Below are positions 63,491 to 64,000 of a DNA stretch of 64,000 nt, one piece after another (the stretch's first letter is position 1; every line of letters starts with the position of its first letter). Where the stretch lies: positions 62,001 to 126,000 of the forward strand of contig JAJZZM010000004.1 of NCBI GenBank assembly GCA_021797555.1. The letters are read 5' to 3'. The translations under genes and the position numbers were made by a program. Source of the stretch: Thermoplasmata archaeon. GTDB taxonomy: Archaea > Thermoplasmatota > Thermoplasmata > Thermoplasmatales > Thermoplasmataceae. The notes beneath the pieces were generated by a model, which did no database searches, was not told the origin of the DNA, and saw only the letters and a program-made list of their open reading frames with translations.

Positions 63491-64000
63491 CTAAAAAGTA
63501 CCCTTCCAGTTTAATCCGTCCTTATTTTCATTGCTTACAACTGTAGTTTTGTATAATATTATACTTCCGTTGCTCTGGTTCACATCAAGTGATGATGGAC
63601 TTACACTTTCAAGAGATGTGACACTGTATTTATTAAGGCTTGTAGGTGTGGTTCTTGTTGATTGCCTTATTGCAGTACCACCAGTTAGATCCTCGTTTTT
63701 CACGCCTGCACCGTGTGTCTCGCCATCTGGAAATTTCAAATGTGTCCTTATAACCGCATTTGAAGAATTTATCCCATATGCATATATATGATCATTTGAA
63801 TCCGTGGCAAGCATTATCTGTGGCAGTGAATGGTTTGCCGGGCTTGCTGCAGGGCCGTTGTTATATAAATTCCTGCCTCCCCATACAGGATTGTACTGGC
63901 TGCCATGGCATTTACAGTATATTAGTCCATAATCCGGCCATTTCTGTACACCAACACCATCTAATTTATATCCTATTAACTGTGATTCAAACGGTACACT
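63491..64000 (-). CDS. Rieske iron-sulfur protein (5' end outside window)
   Basis: C-terminal 169 codons of a Rieske protein. The second cluster box, YCKCHGSQY, at about 63909-63935 contains Cys and His ligands plus the disulfide Cys. The first box (CTHLGC-like) must lie beyond position 64000. After the cluster domain, a beta-rich tail with SPSSLDVNQSNGS runs about 110 residues. It is the first visible gene of the operon, directly followed by cytochrome b, so the two form a quinol oxidising complex. The N-terminal anchor is not visible. Confidence 0.9.
   Translation of the reverse strand, partial: SVPFESQLIGYKLDGVGVQKWPDYGLIYCKCHGSQYNPVWGGRNLYNNGPAASPANHSLPQIMLATDSNDHIYAYGINSSNAVIRTHLKFPDGETHGAGVKNEDLTGGTAIRQSTRTTPTSLNKYSVTSLESVSPSSLDVNQSNGSIILYKTTVVSNENKDGLNWKGTF

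Overview
The window looks like chromosomal DNA from an extremely acidophilic archaeon of the Thermoplasmatales, most like Picrophilus (inference; no database was searched). It is strongly A+T rich and uses ATA and AGG/AGA codons heavily. Many first genes of transcription units have a TATA-like box about 25-30 nt before the ATG and no Shine-Dalgarno, which fits leaderless transcripts. Genes inside operons overlap by 4-20 nt and often carry GGAGG or GGTGAT. Clearly archaeal genes include Orc1/Cdc6, L40e, diphthine synthase, archaeal riboflavin synthase and the archaeal fructose-bisphosphatase.

Layout. 1-2471: end of a histidine operon (hisH partial, hisA, hisF, hisIE). 2708-12585, minus strand: an APC permease, a two-SIS-domain sugar isomerase, a cobaltochelatase pair (fused ChlI/D ATPase-VWA plus CobN), an MFS transporter and an unknown protein. 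13013-13641: a VapBC toxin-antitoxin pair behind an 18-bp palindrome. 13837-15992: two divergent UbiA/MenA-type prenyltransferases. 16116-22538: a six-gene operon for a complex I / group 4 hydrogenase-like membrane complex whose large subunit lacks all four Ni-Fe cysteines. 22592-24183: riboflavin genes ribB, ribC, ribH. 24194-28074: a family of Asn/Tyr-rich surface proteins, with a decayed N-terminal copy and a TATAA microsatellite in the promoter. 28405-28935: a truncated transposase. 28964-42024: transporters, class V aminotransferase, LipB, an ABC exporter, a GH1 glycosidase, TenA, FolC, Orc1/Cdc6, a UPF0200 nucleotide kinase and a DUF998 membrane protein. 42270-45641: purQ preceded by a 49-codon L40e gene, fbp and a flavin oxidoreductase. 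46853-50705: corrin-ring methyltransferases CbiF, CbiL, CbiET and CobA(-HemD-like). 50917-51903: a complete insertion sequence with inverted and direct repeats. 51954-55996: SQR-like flavoprotein, DUF1641 protein and a MoxR/VWA pair. 56118-61516: mscS, serS, dphB, eno, proC. 61543-64000: a Rieske/cytochrome b operon with three small membrane proteins, running off the window.

How the parts connect. The cobaltochelatase pair and the methyltransferase operon together supply a large share of corrin-ring synthesis. The prenyltransferases, the hydrogenase-related complex, the SQR-like and NDH-2-like flavoproteins and the Rieske/cytochrome b operon outline a quinone-based respiratory chain, and the rib genes supply flavin. 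The most unusual items are the Ni-site-less hydrogenase-like complex with a ferredoxin motif fused to its NuoB-like subunit, a cbiF gene that seems to start at ATA behind a doubled GGTGAT, and the surface-protein family with its repeat-containing promoter. No tRNA, rRNA or CRISPR array was seen.
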